Shown piece after piece: positions 1 to 9,141 of a stretch of 43,862 bases of DNA. The position numbers were made by a program, and so were the translations under genes. Numbering within the stretch: the stretch's first letter is position 1; each line of letters begins with the position of its first letter. The DNA lies in contig NZ_BAZW01000035.1 in assembly GCF_000974365.1 (NCBI RefSeq), positions 1 to 43,862 of the forward strand, written 5' to 3'. This DNA comes from Geofilum rubicundum JCM 15548 (lineage in GTDB: Bacteria; Bacteroidota; Bacteroidia; Bacteroidales; Marinilabiliaceae). Below the pieces are notes generated by a model. The model ran no database searches and had not been told where the DNA came from. It saw only the letters and a program-made list of their open reading frames with translations.

Positions 1-67
1 TTTGGTTTTGCTTTTAAGCTTCCTTTTTGCTGTTTCCAGCGCCAGTTCTGCTTTTCAGCGTGCTAAC

Positions 68-118
68 CTCTTTTGGAAAGCGAGTGCAAAGTAAGACCTT
101 TTATTTTTAACCGCCAAA
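68..118 (-). promoter_or_regulatory. Bacteroidota-type promoter, proximal copy, reading off the left edge
   Basis: On the minus strand a TTTG (-33 element, 115-118) is followed after exactly 20 nt by TTACTTTG (-7 element, 87-94), one base from the TAnnTTTG consensus. The match continues into the start of the transcript (68-86), which is nearly the same as in the second copy at 272-322. Two strong tandem promoters with a common initial transcribed sequence are typical of rRNA operons in this phylum. The operon itself would lie beyond position 1, so that assignment is inference. Confidence 0.7.
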
Positions 119-271
119 TGTTTTTGTCAAAAATTTGAAAGTTTTTTTGAAGCCGTTTTTAATGAGCTGCTTACATCTTCCTGAAAGATGAAACAAATAT
201 CGCCCGCTACTCCTTTAGCACTATTTTCAACCTTGTGGCTCCCCTGCTTCATCGCGTTTGATGAACCTGAT

Positions 272-322
272 CTCTCTTGGAAAGCGGATGCAAAGTAACG
301 CTTAATTTTCCCAGTTTCCAAA
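272..322 (-). promoter_or_regulatory. Bacteroidota-type promoter, distal copy of the tandem pair
   Basis: On the minus strand TTTG (319-322), a 20-nt spacer and TTACTTTG (291-298) have the same geometry as the copy 204 bp downstream. The 27-nt blocks 68-94 and 272-298 agree at 24 positions, including the sequence CGCTTTCCAA just after the -7 element. No gene is visible between the two promoters, so 119-271 is probably a transcribed leader. Confidence 0.7.
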
Positions 323-464
323 CCTTTAATGGAACTAATTCCTGACCCAAAAGCTAACTGCCTAAAAACGAACCCAAAAAAATTATTTGGACATCATTTT
401 CGTAAAGAGCGGAACTATAAAGATACATATGCACTCCCTCAAATGCAACAAAAAGTGCCATAAA

Positions 465-498
465 TTTAGGCAAAATATTCTATGATGTTGTATCTTCG
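465..498 (+). promoter_or_regulatory. Possible promoter of the glycosyltransferase operon
   Basis: TATCTTCG (491-498) differs from the -7 consensus TAnnTTTG at one base. A weak -33 candidate, TTTA, lies at 465-468 with a 22-nt spacer. Transcription would then start near 505, inside the longest ORF but upstream of the GTG at 524. This supports the shorter protein start. Confidence 0.4.
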
Positions 499-523
499 CA
501 TCAAACCACTTAATAACAACAAC

Positions 524-1270
524 GTGACGAAGAACATTGTTTTAATCCCTACCTATAACGAAATTGAGAATATTGAAGCTATTATAAGGACGGTCCTCGA
601 ACAGCCCATCGAAAACCTCCACCTGCTGATTATTGATGATAACTCTCCGGACGGAACGGCTTCCATCGTGAAAAAACTGCAAAATGAACTCCCGCAACAG
701 CTTCATTTATTGGAAAGACCAGGGAAGCAGGGCTTGGGTACGGCCTATATTGCCGGTTTCAAATGGGCACTGACCAAGGGCTATGATTACATTTTTGAGA
801 TGGATGCCGACTTTTCACACAATCCGGAGGATTTGATCAAATTGTACCAGGCCTGTACGATAGAACATGCCGATTTGGCCATCGGTTCTCGTTACAAATC
901 AGGTGTGAACGTCGTCAACTGGCCCATTGGGCGCGTGCTCATGTCCTATTTCGCCTCTGTATATGTACGCCTGATAACCGGCATGAAAATAATGGATACC
1001 ACGGCCGGATTCAAATGCTACCACAGAAGCGTGCTTGAAACCATTGAACTCGACAAAATCAAATTTAAAGGCTACGCCTTTCAAATTGAGATGAAATTTT
1101 CAACATGGAAATATGGTTTTCAAATTATAGAAGTACCCATCGTATTTACCGACAGACGAAAAGGCAGCTCAAAAATGAGCGGTGGTATATTTGGTGAAGC
1201 CATGATGGGCGTTATTCAAATGAAAGTAAGTAGCTTTTTCAAAAAATATAACAAAAACTCCCATGTCTAG
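524..1270 (+). CDS. Polyprenol-phosphate mannosyltransferase-like GT2 glycosyltransferase
   Basis: This is a family 2 glycosyltransferase of the dolichyl/polyprenyl-phosphate mannose synthase (DPM1) type. Such enzymes move a sugar from a nucleotide donor to a lipid phosphate on the cytoplasmic membrane face. The N-terminal IPTYNE motif starts the Rossmann-like fold, followed by IIDDNSPDGTA, the metal-binding DADFSHNPED and the acceptor-side TTAGFKCY. The protein is about 248 aa with no C-terminal membrane segments, which matches the soluble DPM1 form. I chose the GTG start at 524 because the family begins just before IPTYNE and a promoter-like -7 element overlaps the ORF part upstream; an ATG at 482 would add 14 residues. 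The 3' end overlaps pyrC by 8 bp, so the two are probably co-translated. The actual sugar and lipid are not determined. Confidence 0.85.
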   Translation: MTKNIVLIPTYNEIENIEAIIRTVLEQPIENLHLLIIDDNSPDGTASIVKKLQNELPQQLHLLERPGKQGLGTAYIAGFKWALTKGYDYIFEMDADFSHNPEDLIKLYQACTIEHADLAIGSRYKSGVNVVNWPIGRVLMSYFASVYVRLITGMKIMDTTAGFKCYHRSVLETIELDKIKFKGYAFQIEMKFSTWKYGFQIIEVPIVFTDRRKGSSKMSGGIFGEAMMGVIQMKVSSFFKKYNKNSHV

Positions 1271-2603
1271 TACACTTATAAAGAATGCCCTTATTATAAA
1301 CGAAGGGAAAAGCTTCAGGGGCAGCCTCCTCATTAAGGGAACTTATATAGAAAAAATCATTTTGGAAGGAGCTCCCCTGCCAAAAGCCGACACAGAAATA
1401 GATGCGGAAGGTCTGCTTCTGGTACCCGGGGCCATAGATGATCAAGTTCATTTTCGTGAACCGGGCTTAACGCATAAAGCTGAAATCGCCACCGAATCTG
1501 CCGCCGCCGTTGCCGGAGGCATTACCTCTTACATGGAAATGCCCAACACCAATCCCCAAACCGTGACCATTGAAGAACTGGAGAAAAAATACCGCTTGGG
1601 TGCCGAAAAATCAGTGGCCAACTATTCCTTTTATATGGGAGCAACCAACGACAATGTGAAAGAAGTTCTAAAAGCAGACCCCACAAAAGTCTGCGGCGTC
1701 AAAGTCTTCATGGGTTCATCTACTGGAAATATGTTGGTGGATAACAAAGAAACGCTCAAAAATATTTTTCGCGAAATCCCTATGCTAATCACCACCCATT
1801 GTGAGGATGAACAAATTATTCAGAAAAACATGGCCATTTACCAGCAAAAATATGGCGAAAACATGCCCTTTAAATACCACCCGGAAATCCGGAGTACTGA
1901 AGCCTGCTATAAATCATCGTCGCTGGCTGTAGAACTGGCCGCCAAATACAACAGTCGCTTACACATTCTGCATTTATCCACCGAAAAAGAACTCTCTCTC
2001 CTCAACAGCACCCTGCCCCTTGAGCAAAAAAGAATTACCGGAGAAGCCTGTGTGCACCACCTTTGGTTCACGCAAGATGATTATGAAAAATACGGTTCAC
2101 GCATCAAATGGAATCCGGCAGTTAAATCACAAACCGACAGGGACGCCTTGCGCGAAGGATTGAAAAACAACCTGCTGGACGTGGTGGCCACCGATCATGC
2201 GCCACATACACTGGACGAGAAAAACAGCAGCTACTTCAAGGCACCTTCCGGTGGCCCTTTGGTGCAACATGCGCTATTAGCCATGATGGAAATGGCCGAG
2301 CAAGGCATTTTTACCAAAGAACTGGTAGTTGAAAAAATGAGTCATGCACCGGCGACCCTTTTCCGCATTGAAAAGCGGGGCTTTATCCGGGAAGGATATT
2401 ACGCGGACCTGGTTCTTTTAAATCCCAAGGCTGACGAAACGGTTACCGATGAATCGGTCAGGTACAAATGCGGATGGTCGCCTTTTTCGGGCACCACCTT
2501 TAAACATGCCGTTATAAACACCTGGGTCAATGGCCACCTGGTTTATAAAAATGGCAACATCAACACGAAACAAAAAGGCGAACGACTCGTATTCAAAGCC
2601 TAA
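1263..2603 (+). CDS. pyrC: Dihydroorotase, class I type
   Basis: Dihydroorotase cyclises N-carbamoyl-aspartate to dihydroorotate in pyrimidine synthesis. The 446-aa protein is an amidohydrolase. The metal-site strand is at residues 59-68 (DDQVHFREPG), the carboxylated-lysine region follows at VKVFMGSSTGN, the histidine strands are THCEDE and LHILHLST, and the catalytic Asp lies in ATDHAPHT. In most dihydroorotases the first motif reads DxHVHFRE; here Gln61 replaces the first His of the HxH pair. I recall the same form in other Bacteroidota sequences, so it is probably a lineage trait and not damage. The gene overlaps the glycosyltransferase by 8 bp and is followed 22 bp later by a lipoprotein gene, consistent with one operon. 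Confidence 0.93.
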   Translation: MSSTLIKNALIINEGKSFRGSLLIKGTYIEKIILEGAPLPKADTEIDAEGLLLVPGAIDDQVHFREPGLTHKAEIATESAAAVAGGITSYMEMPNTNPQTVTIEELEKKYRLGAEKSVANYSFYMGATNDNVKEVLKADPTKVCGVKVFMGSSTGNMLVDNKETLKNIFREIPMLITTHCEDEQIIQKNMAIYQQKYGENMPFKYHPEIRSTEACYKSSSLAVELAAKYNSRLHILHLSTEKELSLLNSTLPLEQKRITGEACVHHLWFTQDDYEKYGSRIKWNPAVKSQTDRDALREGLKNNLLDVVATDHAPHTLDEKNSSYFKAPSGGPLVQHALLAMMEMAEQGIFTKELVVEKMSHAPATLFRIEKRGFIREGYYADLVLLNPKADETVTDESVRYKCGWSPFSGTTFKHAVINTWVNGHLVYKNGNINTKQKGERLVFKA

Positions 2604-2625
2604 CAATAAGATTTAACGAAAGCCT

Positions 2626-3128
2626 ATGAGACAACGAACTACACTTGTAATCCTGGCCATTACGCTGTTGGCAGGATGCGTGGAAACAAAAGTGGAAGAA
2701 GGCGTCATAGTCTTGTCCGAAAAGGGACTCAACTCGGCCCACTTGATGGCGGACACCATTGTTTACAGTGTGGATATTATCAACTCCGACACATTGGACA
2801 CATGGGCCGATTGGCGGCTGAAAAACATGAATACCCCAAAACTGGTGGAACAGGTTTTTGATAATGTATACAATGGCCGGTTAAAGGCCTATGACTATTT
2901 CTCCAACGAAGCACTTACGGTGGAGGATATTCAAAACATCGAAAACAAACCGGATTATGCCCGGAGCTTAATCGAAGAAATTCAGTTTGAAGAAACCTGG
3001 CTTTTTTCTCCGGAAGAACAAATCTTTCACAAGGAGGTGCACTCCTTCGTTCTGGCCTATGCCTGTACGGGCAAAGTGGCGAACGGATGGGACTCAAACC
3101 CGTCTTTCGCGTCAGGTTGGAAAAATAA
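2626..3128 (+). CDS. Small lipoprotein with weak GldN/PorN-like C-terminal half, probably frameshifted
   Basis: The N-terminus (MRQRTTLVILAITLLAGC) is a lipoprotein signal with a lipobox Cys at residue 18, so the product is probably an envelope lipoprotein. The mature part contains VFDNVYNGRLKAYDYF and IEEIQFEETWLFSPEEQ, which recall the GldN/PorN pattern of type IX secretion proteins. The likeness is faint and I do not assign that function. Read without correction, the frame runs to 3174 and overlaps the convergent lysC gene by 42 bp. Adding one G at the GG at 3085-3086 instead gives an ending GLKPVFRVRLEK and a stop at 3126-3128, 4 bp short of lysC and more like a natural end. The uncorrected alternative is 2626-3174 (182 aa). 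It is third in the operon with pyrC. Confidence 0.6.
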
Positions 3129-3132
3129 AAAG

Positions 3133-4383
3133 CTAACGCATGACAAACCGGGCTACTTTCCGGGTAATTTGTGAATCAATGACCTCGCGACCCGAGGTCA
3201 TTTGTTCTATAGCCCCGGGCGTATACTGACGGATGGTTAACAAATCCACACCATTGTTATAGCGGACCAAAAAGTTCTTCTTTAAATCTTCCATTAAGGC
3301 ATTCGTATCGCGGCCATCATCGAAACAAGCCGAAAAATTCAAGGCTGAGTTTTGCATCAGGTTCATTTTTATGCGGTAGCGACTAAAAAGGGTGAGAATT
3401 TCAATCAACCGGTCTTCCATGATAAATGAAAAGTCGTGCGGTGAAACGGTCAAAAACACCTGCTCCTTCTTTAATATAAACACCGGCACCGGTTCACTGA
3501 TACCACTGCGCTCACAAATAACAGTCCCCTGGCCATCCGGTTCAATAAAGGACTTGACCTGTAAAGCAATATTTTTGTTTTGTAGTGGCTTAAGGGTTTT
3601 GGGATGAATAACCTGAGCACCATAAAAGGACAACTCAATGGCCTCGTTGTACGACAACTCATTGATTTTGACTGCCTCAGAATACCATCTGGGGTCGGCA
3701 TTTAATACACCCGGCACATCCTTCCAGATGGTCACCTCTCTGGCATTCAGCACGTAACCGATAATGGCGGCCGTGTAATCAGAACCTTCACGACCAAGCG
3801 TGGTGGTCAAATTACTAAGGGTCCCCCCTAAAAAACCCTGGGTTAAATAACAGGAAACTTCATCAAACAGAAAAGTATCTTCCATTAATTCAGCGGTCAA
3901 CTCCCAATTCACATTCGCATCCCGGTACAAATCATCCGTTTTCAAAATGGTCCGCACATCCACCCATTTATTTGTTTGTCCGACAGCGGTCCAATAATCC
4001 GCCACAATACTGGTCGAAAACATCTCTCCGAAGGAAACAATCTGATCGTATTCAAAATCGAAGTGTCTTGAAGGTGCCTGCTTAAGTCGCTGTGCCAATA
4101 GTTCTGCCAGGCGGTTGAATCCGGCACTCCCTTTTTCATCTCCAAACAAATCTTTAATAATGCTTTGATGATACCGAATTATTTCCTGCTGCTTCTGCTG
4201 ACACAAATCCAGGTCCCGGTTAAAATAATACCGGGTCAATTCTTCAAAGGCATTGGTCATTTTGCCCATCGCAGAAATGACCACCACCAGTGGCTGGGTG
4301 GATTTCCTGACAATACCGGTCACATTTTGCACCCCTTGGGCATCCTTAACCGATGCACCGCCAAATTTATAGACACTTATCAT
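3133..4383 (-). CDS. lysC: Aspartate kinase
   Basis: Aspartokinase phosphorylates L-aspartate, the first step toward lysine, meso-diaminopimelate, threonine and methionine. The protein has 416 aa. It opens with the kinase motif KFGGAS (residues 6-11), has VVVISAMGKMTNAF shortly after, and carries the substrate-binding TLGREGSDYTAA near residue 190. The C-terminal 120 residues (from about VFILKKEQVFLTVSP) form the ACT-type regulatory region, where feedback inhibition usually acts. It is monofunctional: no homoserine dehydrogenase domain follows. It supplies the pathway whose product, meso-DAP, is used by the MurE encoded at 28166-29623. It is divergent from mfd, separated by 167 bp, and convergent with the lipoprotein gene. 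Which amino acid inhibits it cannot be told from sequence. Confidence 0.93.
   Translation of the reverse strand: MISVYKFGGASVKDAQGVQNVTGIVRKSTQPLVVVISAMGKMTNAFEELTRYYFNRDLDLCQQKQQEIIRYHQSIIKDLFGDEKGSAGFNRLAELLAQRLKQAPSRHFDFEYDQIVSFGEMFSTSIVADYWTAVGQTNKWVDVRTILKTDDLYRDANVNWELTAELMEDTFLFDEVSCYLTQGFLGGTLSNLTTTLGREGSDYTAAIIGYVLNAREVTIWKDVPGVLNADPRWYSEAVKINELSYNEAIELSFYGAQVIHPKTLKPLQNKNIALQVKSFIEPDGQGTVICERSGISEPVPVFILKKEQVFLTVSPHDFSFIMEDRLIEILTLFSRYRIKMNLMQNSALNFSACFDDGRDTNALMEDLKKNFLVRYNNGVDLLTIRQYTPGAIEQMTSGREVIDSQITRKVARFVMR
3178..3202 (+). terminator. Likely terminator of the pyrC operon, inside the 3' end of lysC
   Basis: A perfect 10-bp stem (AATGACCTCG and its complement) with a 5-nt loop is followed on the plus strand by TGTTCT. 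It lies downstream of the plus-strand operon but within the last codons of the convergent lysC. The U tract is weak. Confidence 0.45.
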
Positions 4384-4532
4384 ACCAAATCAATCTAATT
4401 GAAAATGAACACTACCGGGCTGTATAAATTTTTCAGGACAACGCGGAACGTTGATCGTCGAGTGACCAAGCCCATCAACAATTCCTGCTATTAAGCCAGA
4501 GGCAAAATAAACGTATTTCAAGTCAAAAACCT

Positions 4533-4540
4533 TACTTTTG
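4533..4540 (+). promoter_or_regulatory. -7 element of the mfd promoter
   Basis: TACTTTTG matches TAnnTTTG exactly and ends 10 bp before the mfd ATG. Transcription would start only a few bases before the start codon, giving a nearly leaderless mRNA. I find no good TTTG at -33. Confidence 0.5.
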
Positions 4541-4550
4541 CAAAAAAAAG

Positions 4551-7500
4551 ATGAGCTCAACTCCCGCTCCGGCACAAAAATATTTACAACACCCGCAAAT
4601 TTCAATCATCCAGGATTGGCTCCTCAAGCCAGATGCACCCATTCATATTAAAGGACTGTCGGGTTCTTCGCCTGCCCTGCTTATAACAGCGCTTAAGGAA
4701 AACCATCCCCATCTTTTTGTGGCTGCTGACAAAGAAAGTGCCGCCTACCTTTACCATGATTTAATACAAATCAATGATGAGTCGGATGTCTTTTTTTTAC
4801 CATCCAGCTATAAGAGATCACCTGAATTTGGTCAACCCGAAAGCAGCCAGTTGATATTACGCACCGAAGCCCTCCAACAGCTGCGACAGGCTAAAGCCCA
4901 ACAGTTTTTCATCACCTATACAGAAGCTCTCCTGGAAAAAGTTCCGGGCGGTTCTGTCATTGAAGAACAAACACTTACGATTGGGATAAACGAACGAATC
5001 GACCTTTTCTTTGTGGTCGATTTTTTAAAAGAGCTGGGCTTTCAAAAAGCCGATTTCGTCTATGAACCAGGCTATTATTCGGTTCGTGGATCCATTCTGG
5101 ACATTTACAGTTTTTCCCATGAAGAGCCTTTTCGTATCGACTTTTTTGGTGATGAGATAGAAAGCATCCGCTCATTCGACATAGAAAACCAGCTCTCAAA
5201 AAGCAGCTTTGACGAAATCACCATCATTCCGGAGTTGGTAGCCACCGGTTCGGCAGACTATTTGCCACTCACGCAATCCATCACCAACGATATTGTTATC
5301 TGGATGGATTCACCAGCCCTTGTGCAGTCCAGAATGAATGCCATTTTTGAAAAAGTGACAGAGCGCTTCGATGCAGGCAAGGCAGAAGAAGTTCTGGAAC
5401 TAAAAATCCCGGAGCCCGGTCAATTGGTCGATGGCGACCAATTGATGCAACACCTGTCCGACAAACCGCTCGTCATCCTGAATTCCTCTCAAGCTTCACC
5501 CCTTCTCAAACCCTTCCGTTTAACACTTCCCCACAACCCCTGTTTCACAAAAACTTCGACATGGTGGAAGCCAATATTCTGGAGCGACAGCAGGAGGGTT
5601 ATCAAATCATCATTTTATCGGATAACGATCGCCAGCTGGAACGCCTGCGTCAAATATTTAAAGATCGCGGGGCCAAAATCAGCTACGAGGAGCTCCAGCA
5701 TGCTCTGCATGAAGCTTTGTCGACCATGACCTAAAACTATGCATGTATACCGATCATCAGATTTTTGACCGCTATCACAAGTTTTCTCTCAAGACCGACA
5801 AAAGCCGGTCGGCCCGACAATCCATCACCATCAAAGAGCTCACCCGGCTTAACCCGGGTGATTACGTGGTGCATGTGGACCATGGTATCGGACGCTTTGG
5901 CGGACTGGTTACTGTTGAAGAGAACGGCCACAAGCAGGAAGTCATTCAACTGGTTTACCGTGACAACGATGTGCTCATGGTCAACATCCACTCTTTGCAC
6001 CGGATCAGTAAATATAAAGGGCAGGAAGGTGAACCTCCGAAAATTCATAAATTGGGACATGCCACCTGGTCCAAAATGAAGGAGAAGACCAAAAAGAAAG
6101 TGAAAGATATTGCCCGGGAGCTGATTGCGCTGTACGCCAAGCGAAAAGCGGAGCCGGGTTTTGCCTTTTCGCCCGACTCCTACCTGCAAACAGAATTGGA
6201 AGCCTCCTTTATTTATGAGGATACCCCGGACCAGGTAAAATCGACTCTGGCCGTGAAGCAGGACATGGAGGAGAAAACGCCGATGGACCGACTGGTCTGT
6301 GGAGACGTCGGTTTCGGCAAAACAGAAATTGCCATTCGAGCAGCCTTTAAAGCTGTTACCGACAATAAACAGGTGGCCATTCTGGTGCCAACCACCATCC
6401 TGGCCTTACAACATTACCACACCTTCCGGGAAAGACTGGCCGACTTCCCCGTTCGCATCGAACATGTCAGCCGATTGCGCAAATCGGCAGAGGTACGCCA
6501 GGTACTGAAAGACACGCAGGCCGGAAAGGTTAATATTCTTATCGGCACCCACCGCCTCATTGGCAAGGATGTTGAATTTCAAGATATGGGCTTGCTCATT
6601 ATTGATGAGGAACAAAGATTCGGTGTGGCCGTGAAAGAAAAACTGAAACGCCTGAAAGTCAATGTGGACACCTTAACGCTCACAGCCACACCCATTCCAC
6701 GAACGCTTCAGTTCTCCCTCATGGGTGCCCGTGATTTATCCATACTCAATACACCACCGGCCAACCGTCACCCCATTTTTACGGAACTGCACACTTTTAA
6801 TCAGGAAATTATTAAAGAAGCTATTCTGTATGAGGTGCAGCGCAACGGACAAGTCTTCTTTATCAATAACAGAGTCCAGAATATTCTGGAAATTGAGAGC
6901 CTCCTAAACCGCATTTTACCCGACATCAAAACAGTGGTGGCACACGGGCAAATGGACGGTGCAGCACTGGAAAAAATCATGTTCGACTTCATTAATGGCG
7001 ATTTCGATGTACTCATTGCCACCACCATTATTGAATCGGGACTGGATATTCCCAATGCCAACACCATCATCATCAACAATGCCCACCAGTTCGGCCTCAG
7101 TGAACTTCACCAGTTGCGGGGCCGCGTAGGCCGCTCTAACAAAAAAGCCTTTTGCTATTTATTAGCACCTCCCATAACCACACTGACCAACGATGCCCGT
7201 CGTCGATTAAAAATATTGGAGGAGTTTTCCGATTTGGGAAGTGGCTTTCAAATAGCCATGCAGGATTTGGACATCAGAGGAGCCGGAAACCTTTTGGGTG
7301 GTGAGCAAAGCGGCTTTATTGCCGACATTGGCTATGAAACCTACCAGCGCATTCTGGAGGAAGCCCTTCTGGAGCTACGGGAATCAGAATTTCCTGAGCT
7401 CATTAAAGAACAGCCCCCTCAAAGCCCGGAAAATGTTCAATTCGTCAGTGATTGCCAGATTGAAACAGATATTGATGTCAGGTTTCCGGATGACTACATC

Positions 7501-7908
7501 ACCAACATCGCTGAGCGGATGGATTTATACCGCGAACTGGATAATATAAAGGCCTTTTCGAAACTGGAGGAATTCCATAAAAACCTGGACGATCGTTTTG
7601 GTAGCTTACCTACTGAAGCATTGAGTTTATTAAATATTGTAAGAATCAGGATCAATGCCTTACAATTGGGTATCGAAAAGCTGTCGTATAAAAACAGGCA
7701 GATCCGCATCAACTTTGTCAGCAACCAAAGCTCACCCTATTACCAGTCGGCCACCTTTAGCAACGTTTTACAATGGCTGCAACGCCATCAAAAAACGGCC
7801 AGAATGGAAGAAAAAAACGGCAAACTTTGGTTAAAGATACCCAAAGTCGCCAGGATGGACGACATTCTCACCATTTTAACAGACATGCGGGGAGCAGAAA
7901 GCGGTTAA
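4551..7908 (+). CDS. mfd: Transcription-repair coupling factor Mfd (two frameshifts in the sequence)
   Basis: Mfd removes RNA polymerase stalled at DNA damage and recruits UvrA. The UvrB-like N-terminal part (4551 to about 5518) includes YEPGYYSVRGSILDIY. The RNA-polymerase-interacting region is GDYVVHVDHGIGRFGGL. The translocase has Walker A DVGFGKTEIA, motif II DEEQRFG, TATPIPRTLQ, and motif VI QLRGRVGRS. The frame breaks twice. One T added to the TTT at 5519-5521 continues as FNTSPQPLFHKNFDMVEAN, and one T added to the TTT at 5716-5718 continues as ALHEAFVDHDLKLCMYTDHQ. Both repairs restore family-typical sequence and give about 1119 aa, the usual length. I therefore regard this as one intact gene with two missing bases. 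The stop shares bases with the stop of the convergent response regulator. Confidence 0.92.
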
Positions 7909-8960
7909 TCCAACCGGACAATGACTTCCCGGTCGTCAAACCCTTTTCGCCCAATGATGGTGGCAGTACATTTATACGACTTTTGCTTATACTGAATGAT
8001 AAAAGACTCTGAAATCTCCTCTTCACATTCAAGCATTTTTTGAATCACCATTTCATCCATATCCAGATCCTTAAGCCCCGGTAACTCTCCCTCTAATCCG
8101 ATACAGCTTCTGAACCCGGCAGTGACGCCTGCTATATTCAATGCATTATCGATAATCATCACGCCCTTGCCCCCGTTGAACAAAGCCTGGCGCAGCGCCT
8201 TGCTGTCTCTCAATGCGGATTTTTCAACGGTAATATCATTCAAAATCAACTGCATGGCCTTCTTGCCGTTAAAAGTCACCCATGAACCACTCACAGCCAC
8301 ATCCAAAGGTTTGCCATGTAAACCAGTCACACGGATACCATTCATGTGTTGCTTAATCTTTCCCAACCCCTCATCGTTGTTGAGAAAGGCACCCAACTCT
8401 TCTCTGGATGATGCTTCCACAAAATCTAAAAACGGAAGTCCGATCATATCCTCTATATAATGGGTATGAAACAAATCCAGGGCCTCCATATTCAGATATT
8501 GAATGCGGCCTTCCTGCAGAATCATAATGGGCACGGGGGCCTCCGATAAGAACCTTCGGAAACTCTCTTCCCGCCGCTTTTGATCAAGAACCGCTTTATG
8601 CTTATAATAAGCCAGGTCGATAGAAATCGCCAATTCCTTTTTTTGAACAGGCTTCACCAAATAGCCATATGAATTAGACACAATGGCCCGTTCAACAACC
8701 GTAGAACTGGTATCACTGGAAACAAATATGACCGGAATCTCCAGATCCCGCTGAATCCTTTCAGCAGTTTGAATGCCATCCATCTCTCCCTCCAAATGTA
8801 TATCCATTAAAACCACATCGGGTCTAACCTCATTACATTTTTCCAATGCCTCCGGACCACTTTGGCAACGACCAGCCAATTCATGCCCCATATCCTTGAT
8901 GAACAGCGCAAAAATAGCTGACAAAAACTTATCATCTTCAACAATTAAGACCTTGCGCAT
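7905..8960 (-). CDS. Response regulator with receiver and PAS domains, no DNA-binding domain
   Basis: Residues 1-120 are a receiver domain: acidic pair VEDD at 8-10, phospho-acceptor Asp53 in VVLMDIHL and Lys103 in YLVKPV. It is followed by a short helical linker (LDQKRREESFRRFL) and a PAS domain at about 130-250 (APVPIMILQEGRIQYLN...). A second PAS-like or degenerate segment may lie at 255-351 (GVMIIDNALNIAG). There is no HTH, GGDEF, HATPase or other recognisable output, and no histidine kinase beside it. It is thus an orphan signalling protein that probably acts through protein contacts. The 351-aa reading frame is intact. It is transcribed toward mfd, with the two stop codons overlapping in TTAA at 7905-7908. 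Its target is unknown. Confidence 0.85.
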   Translation of the reverse strand: MRKVLIVEDDKFLSAIFALFIKDMGHELAGRCQSGPEALEKCNEVRPDVVLMDIHLEGEMDGIQTAERIQRDLEIPVIFVSSDTSSTVVERAIVSNSYGYLVKPVQKKELAISIDLAYYKHKAVLDQKRREESFRRFLSEAPVPIMILQEGRIQYLNMEALDLFHTHYIEDMIGLPFLDFVEASSREELGAFLNNDEGLGKIKQHMNGIRVTGLHGKPLDVAVSGSWVTFNGKKAMQLILNDITVEKSALRDSKALRQALFNGGKGVMIIDNALNIAGVTAGFRSCIGLEGELPGLKDLDMDEMVIQKMLECEEEISESFIIQYKQKSYKCTATIIGRKGFDDREVIVRLD

Positions 8961-9098
8961 ACTCAGAAAATATCAATTTTTAAATGAATACTAAGAACCC
9001 AGAAAGCTGTCTAAATTTTGGTTTTAGAAAAACTTAAACAGTTTCTAAAGGTTAGGATAAATTTTGGTTAAAAAGGCATCATTTTAAGCAACTTAAAT

Positions 9099-9106
9099 TA
9101 AATTTG
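9099..9106 (+). promoter_or_regulatory. -7 element of the coaX promoter
   Basis: TAAATTTG fits TAnnTTTG exactly and lies 35 bp before the coaX ATG. I see no TTTG at the right distance upstream, so the -33 element must be weak. It would drive the whole 9142-16783 cluster. Confidence 0.45.
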
Positions 9107-9141
9107 CATCCTTAAGCCTGCTTTAAAATTAAAATAAAATA

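Larger units (their letters stand above)
1..481. other. Gene-free left end: leader and tandem promoters
   Basis: I see no credible coding region here. The only ORF (127-321, minus) lies over the distal promoter and resembles no protein. The stretch holds the two minus-strand promoters and, at 323-481, the region upstream of the glycosyltransferase gene. Confidence 0.5.

Noticed and set aside
127-321. 64-aa ORF on the minus strand
   Set aside because: It lies over the distal promoter and leader and has no protein-like features.
5743-7908. Separate shorter helicase gene after a truncated Mfd
   Set aside because: Two one-base additions give a continuous Mfd of normal length; the piece 5522-5715 in the third frame also encodes Mfd sequence.
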